64,000 bases of DNA from Bacillus paralicheniformis. Its GTDB lineage: Bacteria > Bacillota > Bacilli > Bacillales > Bacillaceae. Both the position numbers and the translations under genes were made by a program. This document shows, one piece after another, positions 16,740 to 26,194 of this stretch (position 1 is the first letter of the stretch; every line of letters starts with the position of its first letter). Location of the stretch: the NCBI RefSeq assembly GCF_001042485.2, contig NZ_LBMN02000012.1:310001-374000 (forward strand), read 5' to 3'. Below the pieces are notes generated by a model. The model was not told where the DNA came from, searched no databases, and saw only the letters and a program-made list of their open reading frames with translations.

Positions 16740-19706
16740 TTATTTGTTAGTCATCTCCTTTCCTTCCACCTTTTTCATTCCGGAAGGCAGCAGAATCACA
16801 TCTTCATCGCGGAAAGCTTCTCTTACATGTTCATGACACGTAAAATACAAGATTTGCTGATCTTCGCCTGAAAGCTTTTTTAAAATGTTCAGCACTTGTT
16901 TAAACCTCTCTTGGTCGAAGTGGACAAAGCTGTCATCCAGCTGGAACGGCAATTTGACATTCTTTTGATGGGAGAGGGCCAGAGCGAATCGGATCGCTAA
17001 ATAGAGCTGTTCACAAGTCGCCTGAGACAGTTCGTGTGCGCAAAAAAGAGCTCCGTCTTTCCGCATGACCATCATGGAATCATCTGTTTCAGAAAAATAA
17101 ATTTTTTCGTATTGTCCGGCAGTCAATGGGTTCAGTAATGTTTCAGCCGTCTGTAACAGCTTCGGAAGCCGAACCTTCTTATGTTCATCTATCTTGTTTT
17201 GGACCGCCTGCCGGATCAGCTTGACGGCTGCCCACTTTTTGGCCAATTCGGCGACCCGCTCTTTTTGCATCCCGGTCTGATAGGCAAGCTCCGATACCGC
17301 TCCTGATTCCTCAAGTCTGGCGAGCTCTGCATGGAAATTAGCCGCCGTCTGCCTTTCTTCTGTCAGCTGCTTTTCTATGCGCGCTCTTTTTTCCTGAGTC
17401 TCGGCCAGCTTTCCTTTCAGTTCTGCCAGAGAGTGGCCTGAGGCGAGCATAACGGCCTTCTCGTCCTGTCTGCCGAGCTCTCTTTTGAGCTGCCCGAGCC
17501 TAGCCGTTAGTTCTTTTCTGGCTTGATCGCGCTTCGCCAGTCCGACGAACATCTCACGGCCGTCCGCCCCTGCTTTTTGAAAGAGTTCGGCAATTTGAGA
17601 TTGGAAGTATTCCACCTCTTTCGCCAGCTCTTTGATTTGTTCGGCCGCATGCTTTAAAGACACGTCTGCTTCCTGTTTTTGACGAAGTTTCTCTTTTTGG
17701 GACTCAAGCTCGCTTTTCAGCTGAAACACCTGCTCTTGGACGCTTCCGCCCGCAAGGCTGAGGGATGTGACAAGCTTTCTCAATCCCGCTTCAAAGGATG
17801 CTTTTTTAGCATGAAGGCGGCTCAGTTCCTTCTCGATATCCCGCTTTTTCAAAATTTCCTCTCTGAGTTCCTTAATCAAAGCGTACGCATCAGCTAAAAA
17901 TGACGGGTCAATTGAAAGATTCAGCTCTTTTAAATAGCGCTCGGTCTTCTCCTGATACGGACGGATATCCTTTTCCCACTCTTCGAATTTTTGAATCGCT
18001 CTTTCATATTCCGCTTCTTTCTGTCTGAGCTCAGCTTGTTTGGCGATAAGGAGCTGCCGGGTTTGGTCGTCCTTCCACAGCTCCTCCCTTAAAGCGCTGT
18101 CGCTTACTCCGCCTTTTGAACCGCTGTGGTCAATATCATCCAGCTGTTTTTGAATAAAAGCCGCCGCCGCGGAAGGCTCAGGCTTTTTTAAAATAAAAGC
18201 GGCAAATATCAGCAAAATCGGCGCGAGCAAAGCGCCCGGGAACCACTCCTTGAAAAAGAGCGCCGCAAAAGCTGCCGCAAAAGCAGCGCAAAGCGCTCCC
18301 GCAAAAGCGGTCCTTCTTCTTTTCATCCGAACTTTTTGTTCTTGCTTCAGATAGGACAGCTGAAGGATCAGCTCTTCCCGCCTTCCGGCATGACCGCCGG
18401 CGGACGCAAGGCGGCCAAGGGTTTCTTCCTTTTGTTTTCGGACATCATCGGGCATCACTTCATTGCTGAGAGCGGCATGGGCCTGTTCCGCTTCCTCCAG
18501 ATCAGCCCTCGCCTGCTCAAACCGCTCGTCGAGCGACCGCTTCAGTTCGCGCAGCTCTATGTATGCCTGAACGGTTTCCTGCAGTTTCCACTCGTATTCA
18601 TACGCGGTGTCCGCATTGAGGATATCGCATTCCTCGATTTGCAGGCGGTCAAGCCCCGCTTGAACCCGTCCGTTTATCTGGTGAAGCTGTTCAGTCAAAG
18701 ACGCGATTTTTTCGGTATACGACTGGTAAAACGGATACGCCGTTAAAAGCTCTTCCGCTTCGGCTTCGTGCTCGAGGAAGTCTTCAGCCGGTGCAAAAGC
18801 GGCGGCGCGCTGTTCCAAACCGCGCTTTTTTTCTTCCAGCGCCTTCAGCTGAGCCGCTTTTGGATGCAGGTGGGATTCGAGCTTTTCGAGCTCGAAAAGT
18901 CCGCCTTCGGGGAAACGGCTTTCTTCTGAGCCGCCGAGGGATGCGAGCTGCTCTTTTAGCTGGCGCATTTCCGCGGCCGCCGGCAGAATCTCAATGGCCT
19001 GCTCGATTTGTAAGACGAGATGCTCAAGATCTTTGAGCAGTTGTCCGCTTTCCTTTATCGACGCCTCAGCGCCTTTTTTTTCGTTTAAGAGACGGTAATA
19101 GCCGCCTTCCCGCGCTTTCGCCTTTTTCAAATCTTCAGAAAGCCTTTTTAACCGATCAAGCTCCTGGTTCAGCTCCGGCTTCCTTCCGTTCGGTTTAAAC
19201 AGCTCTTCCTGCTTTTTCACGAGGCCGGCATCCAGCTTGGAAATCGCATCAGAGCCGAACAGACTTGAAAACAGCAGAAAACGGCCGATTTTGTCGCGGT
19301 TGAATTTATGGATTTCCTGAAGGCCGAACACGTCAAATGAGTAGATCGCTTTATACAGCTGCCTGTCGACGCCTGACAGCAGCTCATTTAAAAAACCTTC
19401 CGGCTTCGTGCTACCGTCTTCCAAGTAAACGGTGACCCGCTCGGGCTTTCCGGCCGTCCGTTCGATTCGGATCCGCCCGAAATCAGGGTGTCCGACCTCA
19501 AGCATCCCCCCGTAAATGACGCCCGTTTTCGGCTCGTACCGTTTCGTCTTCGGAAAACCGAACAGCACGCTTTCAATAAACGACATGAGCGTCGTTTTCC
19601 CGGCTTCATTGAGTCCGTAGATCAAATGCAGATTTGAAGGAGACAGGCGGAATGTCTGATTGGCGAATTTACCGTATCCGTATATATGTATCGCATGTAT
19701 ATTCAC
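16740..19706 (-). CDS. yhaN: Large SMC/SbcC-like ATPase YhaN
   Basis: Protein of 988 aa, built like SbcC/Rad50. The N-terminal Walker A GLNEAGKTTLM is near residue 31. A long central part of Glu/Lys/Leu heptads is predicted coiled coil, interrupted near residues 465-500 by two hydrophobic segments (FAGALCAAFAAAFAALFF and GALLAPILLIFAAFIL) that could anchor the hinge in the membrane. The C-terminal ABC half has SQATCEQLYLAIRFALAL (signature-like) and FQLDDSFVHFDQ (Walker B). It lies 13 nt after yhaO, an Mre11/SbcD-like nuclease, so the two probably form a nuclease-ATPase complex in DNA repair. Confidence 0.88.
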   Translation of the reverse strand: MNIHAIHIYGYGKFANQTFRLSPSNLHLIYGLNEAGKTTLMSFIESVLFGFPKTKRYEPKTGVIYGGMLEVGHPDFGRIRIERTAGKPERVTVYLEDGSTKPEGFLNELLSGVDRQLYKAIYSFDVFGLQEIHKFNRDKIGRFLLFSSLFGSDAISKLDAGLVKKQEELFKPNGRKPELNQELDRLKRLSEDLKKAKAREGGYYRLLNEKKGAEASIKESGQLLKDLEHLVLQIEQAIEILPAAAEMRQLKEQLASLGGSEESRFPEGGLFELEKLESHLHPKAAQLKALEEKKRGLEQRAAAFAPAEDFLEHEAEAEELLTAYPFYQSYTEKIASLTEQLHQINGRVQAGLDRLQIEECDILNADTAYEYEWKLQETVQAYIELRELKRSLDERFEQARADLEEAEQAHAALSNEVMPDDVRKQKEETLGRLASAGGHAGRREELILQLSYLKQEQKVRMKRRRTAFAGALCAAFAAAFAALFFKEWFPGALLAPILLIFAAFILKKPEPSAAAAFIQKQLDDIDHSGSKGGVSDSALREELWKDDQTRQLLIAKQAELRQKEAEYERAIQKFEEWEKDIRPYQEKTERYLKELNLSIDPSFLADAYALIKELREEILKKRDIEKELSRLHAKKASFEAGLRKLVTSLSLAGGSVQEQVFQLKSELESQKEKLRQKQEADVSLKHAAEQIKELAKEVEYFQSQIAELFQKAGADGREMFVGLAKRDQARKELTARLGQLKRELGRQDEKAVMLASGHSLAELKGKLAETQEKRARIEKQLTEERQTAANFHAELARLEESGAVSELAYQTGMQKERVAELAKKWAAVKLIRQAVQNKIDEHKKVRLPKLLQTAETLLNPLTAGQYEKIYFSETDDSMMVMRKDGALFCAHELSQATCEQLYLAIRFALALSHQKNVKLPFQLDDSFVHFDQERFKQVLNILKKLSGEDQQILYFTCHEHVREAFRDEDVILLPSGMKKVEGKEMTNK

Positions 19707-19719
19707 CCTGCATCCCCCC

Positions 19720-20946
19720 TTATCTTTTCAATGTCTTCAGTTCATGAAGCAGCAGTTTTTCAGCCTGCGTGCGAATGTCCCGGAAGTCTTCCTCATTAAA
19801 CAGCTCTCCGTGTCTTCTAAAGACCGGATGCCGCTCCAAATCGTCAAGAATCAGGCTGAAATCTTGAAACTCATGGATTTCTTGCAAAAGCTCCTGGAAA
19901 AAAGCGTCCCGTTCGATTCCCGACAAGGCGGCATCGGTTTGATCTTCGATCGCGGTAAGCCAGATGAACGCGTCTTCCTCCCGTTCTTCTTCATGGAAGA
20001 TGTCAAGGATCTCGTCCGCGATGCCGGCCTGTCCTTCCGCCAAATAAGAGGGTGTTTCTCCTGTCCATACCATCTTGACGCATGCGGGCTTGCCTCTTTT
20101 TCTGAAAGATTGAAAGGCATCGTGCATGAGGCTGATCAGCTCTGTCATCTGCTTTGTCCCGGAGATATCGATGCTGGCCGTTTCCCACAGGACATCCGAT
20201 ACGGCTTTAAATTCGAAGGACAGTTCTCCGCCGCAAACATTGACGAGATAGCAGCCTTTCTCCCCCGTTTCCTTCATATGGCGGGATTGCGTGTTTCCCG
20301 GATAAATCACCGCCGGATCGGCGGCTGAAATGACCTGTCTTTTATGTATATGTCCAAGCGCCCAATAATCCATCTGTCCGTTTTTTAAATCTTGAAGGGA
20401 GAAAGGACAGTACGGGTCATGGCCGCTCTCCCCGGAAAGCGTTCCATGAATCATGCCGATATGCAAGGGCGCGTCGGTCGTTTTTTTGATTTCAGCGGCC
20501 TTATTGGCATAAACTGAGCGCTCGGGATAGCTGTAGCCGTAGATGCTTGCGGCGAGCCGGCCGTCTTTGTAAAACGATTTTTCTTCAATGTCTTCCGCTG
20601 AAAAGATGTGGACGTTGTCCGGCCATTCAATCGGCGTCCAATCGCCGCCCAGATGATCGTGATTGCCAAAAATCACATAGACTTGGATATTGTTCTCTTT
20701 AAGCTTTAAAAATTGTTTTCTCAAAAACATCTGTGCTTTTAAACTGCGGTTTGCTTCGTCGAACAGGTCCCCGGCAAGCAAAATGAAGTCGGCCTGTTCA
20801 TCAATGGCAAGCTTAAACACATTTTCAGCGCTTTTAAATGTGCTGTTTTTGATCCGCCGGTAAATCTCCTCGGGAAGCCGGCTGATGCCGTGAAACGGAC
20901 TGTCCAGATGCAGATCTGCCGCATGAATGAAAGTGATGTTTGTCAA
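19720..20946 (-). CDS. yhaO: SbcD/Mre11-like metallophosphoesterase YhaO
   Basis: Putative DNA exonuclease of 408 aa. Calcineurin-like metal ligands: ITFIHAADLHLDSP (D-x-H), FILLAGDLFDEANRS, VIFGNHDHLGG, IGMIHGTLSG and WALGHIHKRQVI. TTG 20946 is selected because AAAAGGAGCAG lies just upstream and it restores exactly the length remembered for B. subtilis YhaO; the longer frame would read through the SD. The C-terminal third is a helical cap likely to bind YhaN. It forms an operon with yhaN and yhaM. Confidence 0.88.
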   Translation of the reverse strand: MTNITFIHAADLHLDSPFHGISRLPEEIYRRIKNSTFKSAENVFKLAIDEQADFILLAGDLFDEANRSLKAQMFLRKQFLKLKENNIQVYVIFGNHDHLGGDWTPIEWPDNVHIFSAEDIEEKSFYKDGRLAASIYGYSYPERSVYANKAAEIKKTTDAPLHIGMIHGTLSGESGHDPYCPFSLQDLKNGQMDYWALGHIHKRQVISAADPAVIYPGNTQSRHMKETGEKGCYLVNVCGGELSFEFKAVSDVLWETASIDISGTKQMTELISLMHDAFQSFRKRGKPACVKMVWTGETPSYLAEGQAGIADEILDIFHEEEREEDAFIWLTAIEDQTDAALSGIERDAFFQELLQEIHEFQDFSLILDDLERHPVFRRHGELFNEEDFRDIRTQAEKLLLHELKTLKR

Positions 20947-21026
20947 TCTTCTGCTCCTTTTCATAAAACATTCTGCTCCCATTCTACCACGGGTTGAAAG
21001 CGAATGCACGTTCTACTATTTGCATG

Positions 21027-21060
21027 AAAAAAGCAGCTTATCTTTCAAGCTGCTTTTCTT
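21027..21060. terminator. Terminator after yhaP
   Basis: AAAAGCAGCTT pairs with AAGCTGCTTTT (21047-21057). T-runs lie on both sides; the minus-strand reading ends yhaP. Confidence 0.78.
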
Positions 21061-21065
21061 TTTCA

Positions 21066-22334
21066 TTATCGATCTTTTGACAGACGAAGCGCCTGTTTAA
21101 TATTTTTCAATCCGCCGCCGCTTGTGTACATGAGCACGCCGCCTTTATACACCCTCGCCCCGATGACGGCGAGAATCACAATCGTGAGAGCGGTGATGCC
21201 GATGCCGAGAGCCGCTTCCCAAAACGGAATATCAAGCACGCCGACTCTGAGGAACATGATCATCGGCGCAAAAAACGGAATGAATGAAGTGACGGTAATA
21301 AACGTCGAATCCGGAGCATTCAGTCCGAACATGGCAATCATGAATCCGGCAACGACCAACAGGATCATCGGCGAAATCATCTGCTGAACATCTTCAATCC
21401 GGCTGACGACGCTTCCGAGAAATGCCGCAAGAGTTGCGTATAAGAAGTAGCCGAGCATCAAGAAAATGACCGCGTACACAAGCGTTGCAGTAGGTACGCC
21501 GGAAACATCAAAAAATCCTTTAACCAGCTCAGCCGCATCCCCTCCGCTTTCCTGGCTGGACTGAAGCGACAGATAGCCGGCAAGAAGGAGCGCGGCAAGC
21601 TGTGTCAGGCCCAACAGGGCGACGCCGAACAGTTTGGCGAACATTTGCTGGACAGGCGGCACGCTGGAAATTAAAATTTCCATTACGCGGGAAGACTTCT
21701 CCGTCGCTACTTCTGTCGCAATCATTGAAGCGTACATCAAAACGGAAAAATAGATGACAAACAGCACAACATACACAAGCCCTGTCGCCTTTTGAAGCTC
21801 TTCCTCGGTTTTCGCGCCTTCTTTCAAGGCAACACTGTTGACTTTTACCGGTGTAAACAGTTCACTCAGCTTTTCCTGAGGTACGTTCAATTCAGCCGTT
21901 CCAACGGCGATCTTTGCTTGCGAGAGCGCCTGTTCAATCGTGGAGACAGCTGTGGAATCAGCGATATCGAGCGCTTTATACGTTCCTTTCAGCACCCCTT
22001 TTTTATCTCTCTCCAGGATTAAAATGCCCTCGAGCTTTTCGTCTCTGACGTCTTTTTCAAGCTCTTTTTCCGGCTTATCCGCTTTTTGGACCTCCAGCGC
22101 TTCATCAGTATCGAGTGCTTTCACCTGCTGGGCAAACGTGTCGTACAGCTGATTTGAGCGATCAATGACAGCGATCTTGTCACCCTCTCCGCCGTCGTCA
22201 AACATGGAAATAATCGATCCCAAATTTGTGACGAGCACGACAAGCGCAAGCGTGATGGCTGTTGAAATGATGAACGACTTCGTTTTCAGCTTGCTGATAT
22301 ATGTATGAAAAAGAACAATCCAAAACTTATTCAT
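21066..22334 (-). CDS. yhaP: ABC-2 type exporter permease YhaP
   Basis: Membrane subunit of an ABC exporter, 422 aa. One N-terminal membrane helix (SFIISTAITLALVVLVTNL) is followed by an external domain of about 150 residues, then five or six C-terminal membrane helices, the NatB/YhaP layout. It contains EVATEKSSRVMEILISSVPP, a conserved ABC-2 loop. ATG 22334 overlaps the end of yhaQ by 8 nt, so translation is coupled; GTG 22343 is a less likely start. Related pairs export sodium or antimicrobial compounds; the substrate here is not known. Confidence 0.88.
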   Translation of the reverse strand: MNKFWIVLFHTYISKLKTKSFIISTAITLALVVLVTNLGSIISMFDDGGEGDKIAVIDRSNQLYDTFAQQVKALDTDEALEVQKADKPEKELEKDVRDEKLEGILILERDKKGVLKGTYKALDIADSTAVSTIEQALSQAKIAVGTAELNVPQEKLSELFTPVKVNSVALKEGAKTEEELQKATGLVYVVLFVIYFSVLMYASMIATEVATEKSSRVMEILISSVPPVQQMFAKLFGVALLGLTQLAALLLAGYLSLQSSQESGGDAAELVKGFFDVSGVPTATLVYAVIFLMLGYFLYATLAAFLGSVVSRIEDVQQMISPMILLVVAGFMIAMFGLNAPDSTFITVTSFIPFFAPMIMFLRVGVLDIPFWEAALGIGITALTIVILAVIGARVYKGGVLMYTSGGGLKNIKQALRLSKDR

Positions 22335-23223
22335 AACGGGCACCTACCTTTTCGACGAAAATATCATGCAAAGAAGGCTCTTCAAGTTCAAACTTTCTGA
22401 TAAACCCGCGTCCTTGCAGCATTGTAAACAGCTCTTGAGAGACTTCTTCATTCTCGACCTGCAGGCGGACTCCTTCGGAATGATCACGCCATTTGACGAT
22501 GCCGTCCGCCTCTTTCAAGAAGCTCAAGTCGCCGTCCGCGTGAATCGTGACATTCTTTCTGCCGAAAGAACGTTTGATTTCTTTTAATTTCCCTTGAACG
22601 ACAGGCGTCCCGCGCTGCAAAATACAGACGTGTTCGCACAGCTCTTCGACATGCTCCATTCTGTGGCTTGAAAATACAATCGAAGTGCCGTCGTCTTTCA
22701 AAGAAATGACCGCGTCTTTTAAAAGCTCGACATTCACCGGATCGAGACCGCTGAACGGCTCGTCGAGAATCAAAAGCTCCGGCTTGTGCAGCACGGCCGT
22801 GATGAATTGAATTTTTTGCTGGTTCCCTTTGGATAGCTCCTCAACCTTTTTGTCGGCGTATTCCGTAATATGGAACCGTTCGAGCCACTTCTCAATTTCC
22901 TTGAGCGCATTTTGCTTTGTCATGCCTTTCAGGCGGCCGAGGTATACGAGCTGATCTTTCACATTCAGCTTCGGATACAGTCCGCGCTCTTCGGGCAAAT
23001 AGCCGATGCTGTTTGTGATACCGTAGTTAATCGGCTGTCCTTTCCATGTGACAGTACCCTCTGTCGCATTCAAAAGGCCTAATATCATTCGGAATGTCGT
23101 CGTTTTCCCTGCTCCGTTGGCGCCGAGCAGACCGAACATTTGCTTGTCTGGAATCTCCAGCGTCAGATCGTTTACAGCTGTAAATGAACCGAATCTTTTC
23201 GTGACGTGATCGATTTTGAGCAT
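22327..23223 (-). CDS. yhaQ: ABC exporter ATP-binding protein YhaQ
   Basis: ATPase subunit partnered with YhaP, 298 aa. Walker A LLGANGAGKTTT, Q-loop YLPEERGLYP, signature ELSKGNQQKI, Walker B LLILDEPFSGLDP, switch His in SSHRM. A C-terminal domain of about 80 residues typical of the NatA/DrrA group follows. ATG 23223 has GGAGGAG upstream; the frame extends 18 nt further without an SD. It heads the yhaQP operon, divergent from yhzD. Confidence 0.92.
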   Translation of the reverse strand: MLKIDHVTKRFGSFTAVNDLTLEIPDKQMFGLLGANGAGKTTTFRMILGLLNATEGTVTWKGQPINYGITNSIGYLPEERGLYPKLNVKDQLVYLGRLKGMTKQNALKEIEKWLERFHITEYADKKVEELSKGNQQKIQFITAVLHKPELLILDEPFSGLDPVNVELLKDAVISLKDDGTSIVFSSHRMEHVEELCEHVCILQRGTPVVQGKLKEIKRSFGRKNVTIHADGDLSFLKEADGIVKWRDHSEGVRLQVENEEVSQELFTMLQGRGFIRKFELEEPSLHDIFVEKVGARYE

Positions 23224-23340
23224 AATAACTCCTCCTTCCAATTTACAATCATACGTTAGTCATACCATTTTAAAAAGGATTTTTTTGATTTTTATATAAT
23301 TTTAAACAAATAGATCATATTTTGAGAAAGGGGAAGAGAA

Positions 23341-23526
23341 ATGGAAAATTATTATGTAACCGTTTTCGATACTAGTGGAGAAACGCTTTTGAATGAGCGA
23401 TTTGAAGCGGCTGATGATGAAGAAGCGAAAGAGAAAGGAAGAGGAATGCTGAAGGAAAAGCAATTTTTGGAGCATACACACCGGATAGTACATTCGTCCG
23501 GTAAAATCATTGTTTTCCGCAGCTGA
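23341..23526 (+). CDS. yhzD: YhzD-like small protein
   Basis: Small cytosolic acidic protein of 61 aa, MENYYVTVFDTSGETLLNE, with alternating strand and helix pattern and no membrane segment. AAAGGGGAAGAG precedes the ATG. It corresponds to B. subtilis YhzD by size and place next to yhaQ; function is unknown. A hairpin follows (GGCGGCG ... GCCGCC, about 23542-23578), but without a clear T-run. Confidence 0.75.
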   Translation: MENYYVTVFDTSGETLLNERFEAADDEEAKEKGRGMLKEKQFLEHTHRIVHSSGKIIVFRS

Positions 23527-23598
23527 CTAAAATACGGGGTAAGGCGGCGCTGTTAGGGAAAGTCTCCCGCTGCCGCCTGCCCTTTAATCCGCCAAACA

Positions 23599-23877
23599 CT
23601 AGTGGATCATCATAACAATGAGCAGACCCATGTTGATGAAACAGAGTAAAAACGATAAGCAAGCGACGCCTTTATTTTTCCGCAGAAAATAAAGGCCATT
23701 GACCGCCAGCACACAGATGATGACGGCATCAAACAGTCGAAACAGCAGATCCTGCAAGCTGTAGGCCGGAGCAAAAAAACCAATCACAGAGACGATCAGG
23801 ATGAAAAGGCAAGAAACTGTAATATACATCGTCCATTCTTTCGCTGCGTCAGCCCGCTTATTCTCAGATGAAATCAT
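23599..23877 (-). CDS. Membrane protein downstream of phr, function unknown
   Basis: Protein of 92 aa with three hydrophobic segments (MYITVSCLFILIVSVIGFF, LFDAVIICVLAVNGLYFL, LSFLLCFINMGLLIVMMI) after a polar N-terminus. Its ATG comes 4 nt after the phr stop codon, and the SD AAGGAC overlaps that stop, so translation is probably coupled to phr. No family recognised. The link to a Rap/Phr cassette is unusual, because such cassettes normally have only two genes. Confidence 0.55.
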   Translation of the reverse strand: MISSENKRADAAKEWTMYITVSCLFILIVSVIGFFAPAYSLQDLLFRLFDAVIICVLAVNGLYFLRKNKGVACLSFLLCFINMGLLIVMMIH

Positions 23878-23881
23878 GTCC

Positions 23882-24019
23882 TTAAACTCGAGCCTCCTTG
23901 TCAGTCGTAATCATTTTGTCCGCGTACAAGGAAGGGGCTTTTCCCGCATCTGCCAAAAAGCCTGAAGACGTTAACACAACAGCCAGCGACACCGCGACGA
24001 ACAACAGTTTAGCTTTCAT
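23882..24019 (-). CDS. Phr signalling peptide precursor (orphan)
   Basis: Precursor of 45 aa: MKAKLLFVAVSLAVVLTSS signal segment, then a short secreted part ending ADKMITTDKEARV. Phr precursors are exported and cut to a pentapeptide that re-enters through Opp and inhibits the partner Rap. DKMIT is a plausible mature pentapeptide, close to PhrG EKMIG of B. subtilis; this is inference. AAAGGGGAG precedes the start. It lies directly downstream of a rap gene that is broken, so the peptide has no local target. Confidence 0.7.
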   Translation of the reverse strand: MKAKLLFVAVSLAVVLTSSGFLADAGKAPSLYADKMITTDKEARV

Positions 24020-24095
24020 ACAACGCATCTCCCCTTTTGATTTTTCGTCTTGCCTGAGCGCACTTCTCATGGTAAAAAATGGCATCTTAAAGCCG

Positions 24096-25091
24096 CTACA
24101 TTTGATTATAGTACTGGGCTGCGTCTAAAGCCAGCTCTTCAACAGCGTCATATAAATGGTTTGACTCCAAATAATCAAATCCGATTTCCACGGCTTTCGA
24201 TCCCCGCTGTCCAAATACAGTCCGCACAGAATGTTAAGCTTTGCCGCGTGTTCCCCGAGCGATGCCGCGCTTCGGATGCCTTTTTCATAACAGTCGGCCG
24301 CTCCGACATGGTTTCCCTGTTTTAGACGGACGTACATCAAGTTGTACAGCACTTTTGGAATATATGATGAACTTTCCTGTTCAAAAATGGAAAGGGCGCT
24401 CTCCATATGATCTGAGGCTTCTCGGTACGATCCTTGGAAATAGCAATTTCCCAAATTAAAATGAGCGGCTGCCGTCAAATGGCTGTTTTTGATTTTCGTG
24501 GCGTCTTCAAGCGCGTTGGCCAGGCTTTTAAGCGCGGGTCCGTATGTCATCGATTCAACCCAATTGCCGGCAATGATAAAATCGCAGAAAATCTTTTTTT
24601 CTTTTAGCGTCTCATCCCGGTTGAAAATGTCGGAAGCGAGCGTCGCATAGTTGATCGATAAGTATCTCTGGCTGATATAGTAGTAGATTTCCGCCAGCTT
24701 ATCATAAAATTCCGCTTTTTCAACCTCGTCTTCCAATGCGCTGACTTTTAGTTCAGCCGTTTTATAGCAGCCGATTGCTTTGACAAACCGCTTTTATTTG
24801 AACTCATACATCCCTTTAAAAAACCAGCAATAATAGTTTAGTAAACCTGTCATTTGGTCCTTTTTTTCTTCTAAGACGCGGAGGTTTTTTTCAATATTTT
24901 CAGTCTTTTGCGGTTTCAAATAGCTGAGCATCAGCTTATGCCTGAATTCAAGCAGCTAATAGTAGAGCAGGACGTCCTGATTTTCCTTCCGCTTTCAATG
25001 ATTCACTGGCGGCGATCTGATGTTTCCGAATGGCGTTGTACCAATCATTCAGCTTACTAGCAACGTATTCAGATGGAATCTTCTGTTTCAA
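24096..25091 (-). pseudogene. Degenerate rap (response-regulator aspartate phosphatase) gene
   Basis: Rap proteins (about 375 aa, helical bundle plus TPR repeats) dephosphorylate Spo0F or block ComA. Here the N-terminus is present from TTG 25091 (GGGAGGCGG upstream; KIPSEYVASKLNDWYNAI), but there are four lesions. A deletion with frameshift follows SLKAE near 24978. An in-frame TAG lies at 24956-24958 after DVLLYY. An in-frame TAA lies at 24794-24796 after MYEFK. A frameshift near 24195 splits the last TPR from its end DYLESNHLYDAVEELALDAA. The middle (24125-24736) still reads as intact TPR sequence. Clearly non-functional. Confidence 0.88.
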
Positions 25092-25217
25092 TTTCGCCGC
25101 CTCCCAAGACTTCGTACAGATCTGTATCTTATGAATCATTTTATGGAAACTTAAATTTTTTTACAATTGCTTCTGCACATCATTTCCCAAGGTCAATTTC
25201 CTGCCGGACCGCTCTTG

Positions 25218-25994
25218 TTATACTTGCTGACGGTTAAATTGCGGCTGGCGCTTTTCTAAAAATGCGCGGATCCCTTCCTGATGGTCGCTTGTCAGCCTCA
25301 TTTTCATCTGGGCCGTTTTCTCGAGTTCAAGCGTTTTCTGCAGCCTACCGCCATTCAGCGCCTGATAGATCTTTTTCGTTTCAATCATCGCTGCCAGCGG
25401 AGCGTGCAGAAGCTTTTCAAGATAGATGCGCGCAAAACGGCCGGAGTCCCCGCTGAATACGGCGTCTGCGATCCGAAGCTCGAGCGCTTCGGCCCCCGTC
25501 AATTTTTTCCCGCTCCAAATCAATTCTTTGGCCGCAGTTTCACCGATTCTCCGCTCTAAAAAGAAGTGTCCGCCTCCGTCGGGAACAAGCCCGATGCCGA
25601 TAAAATTCATCGCCAGCTTCGCCTCTTTTTCGACCAGTACATGGTCGCAGCTGAGCGCGAGGCTCAATCCCAGACCCGCAGCCGCACCGTGGACAGCCGC
25701 TGTCGTCATCTTCGGCATGCTGTAAAGCTTCACCGCAATTTCAGAAATTGTGTCAATGACGCGGGCGGAGCTGTCTTGATCTCCGGAAGACAGCATCATC
25801 TTAATGTCTCCGCCTGCCGAAAATCCTTTGCCGCTGCCTCTCACAAGGAGAAGCAGCGATTCGCTTTCCTCTGCAACACGCAAAGCTTCATTCAGTTCTT
25901 CAAGCATTTTTTCATTCAAGGCATTGTACGCCTCAGAGCGATTCAGTACAATTTCAAAAATCCCGTCTTCGTCTTTCCATTTGATATATTCCAT
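25218..25994 (-). CDS. yhaR: Enoyl-CoA hydratase/isomerase family protein YhaR
   Basis: Crotonase-fold enzyme of 258 aa. Conserved parts: LNRSEAYNALNEKMLEEL, the oxyanion-hole strand GSGKGFSAGGDIKMM, and VHGAAAGLGLSLALSCDHVL. The second active-site region is FIGIGLVPDGGGHFFLERRIG, with Gly/Pro rather than the Glu of enoyl-CoA hydratases at one position, so isomerase-like or another acyl-CoA reaction is possible. GGAGGTGC precedes the ATG. Monocistronic; similar to B. subtilis YhaR, formerly suggested to act in phenylacetate-like catabolism without proof. Confidence 0.87.
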   Translation of the reverse strand: MEYIKWKDEDGIFEIVLNRSEAYNALNEKMLEELNEALRVAEESESLLLLVRGSGKGFSAGGDIKMMLSSGDQDSSARVIDTISEIAVKLYSMPKMTTAAVHGAAAGLGLSLALSCDHVLVEKEAKLAMNFIGIGLVPDGGGHFFLERRIGETAAKELIWSGKKLTGAEALELRIADAVFSGDSGRFARIYLEKLLHAPLAAMIETKKIYQALNGGRLQKTLELEKTAQMKMRLTSDHQEGIRAFLEKRQPQFNRQQV

Positions 25995-26194
25995 CTTGCA
26001 CCTCCGTGAATACGATTTTGTAAGATATTAGCTTAATTAATTCCACCTTTTATTTTCAATACCTTTTTTCATGTGAAAATCAGCTGAATGATTTTCCATT
26101 TCAAGATCAATTGATACTGAAATAAGCCTTTTTAGTTGAATGATTTTCTTTGTTTAGATATAGTTATTTATAGAAAGCATGTGAGGAAAGGGGG

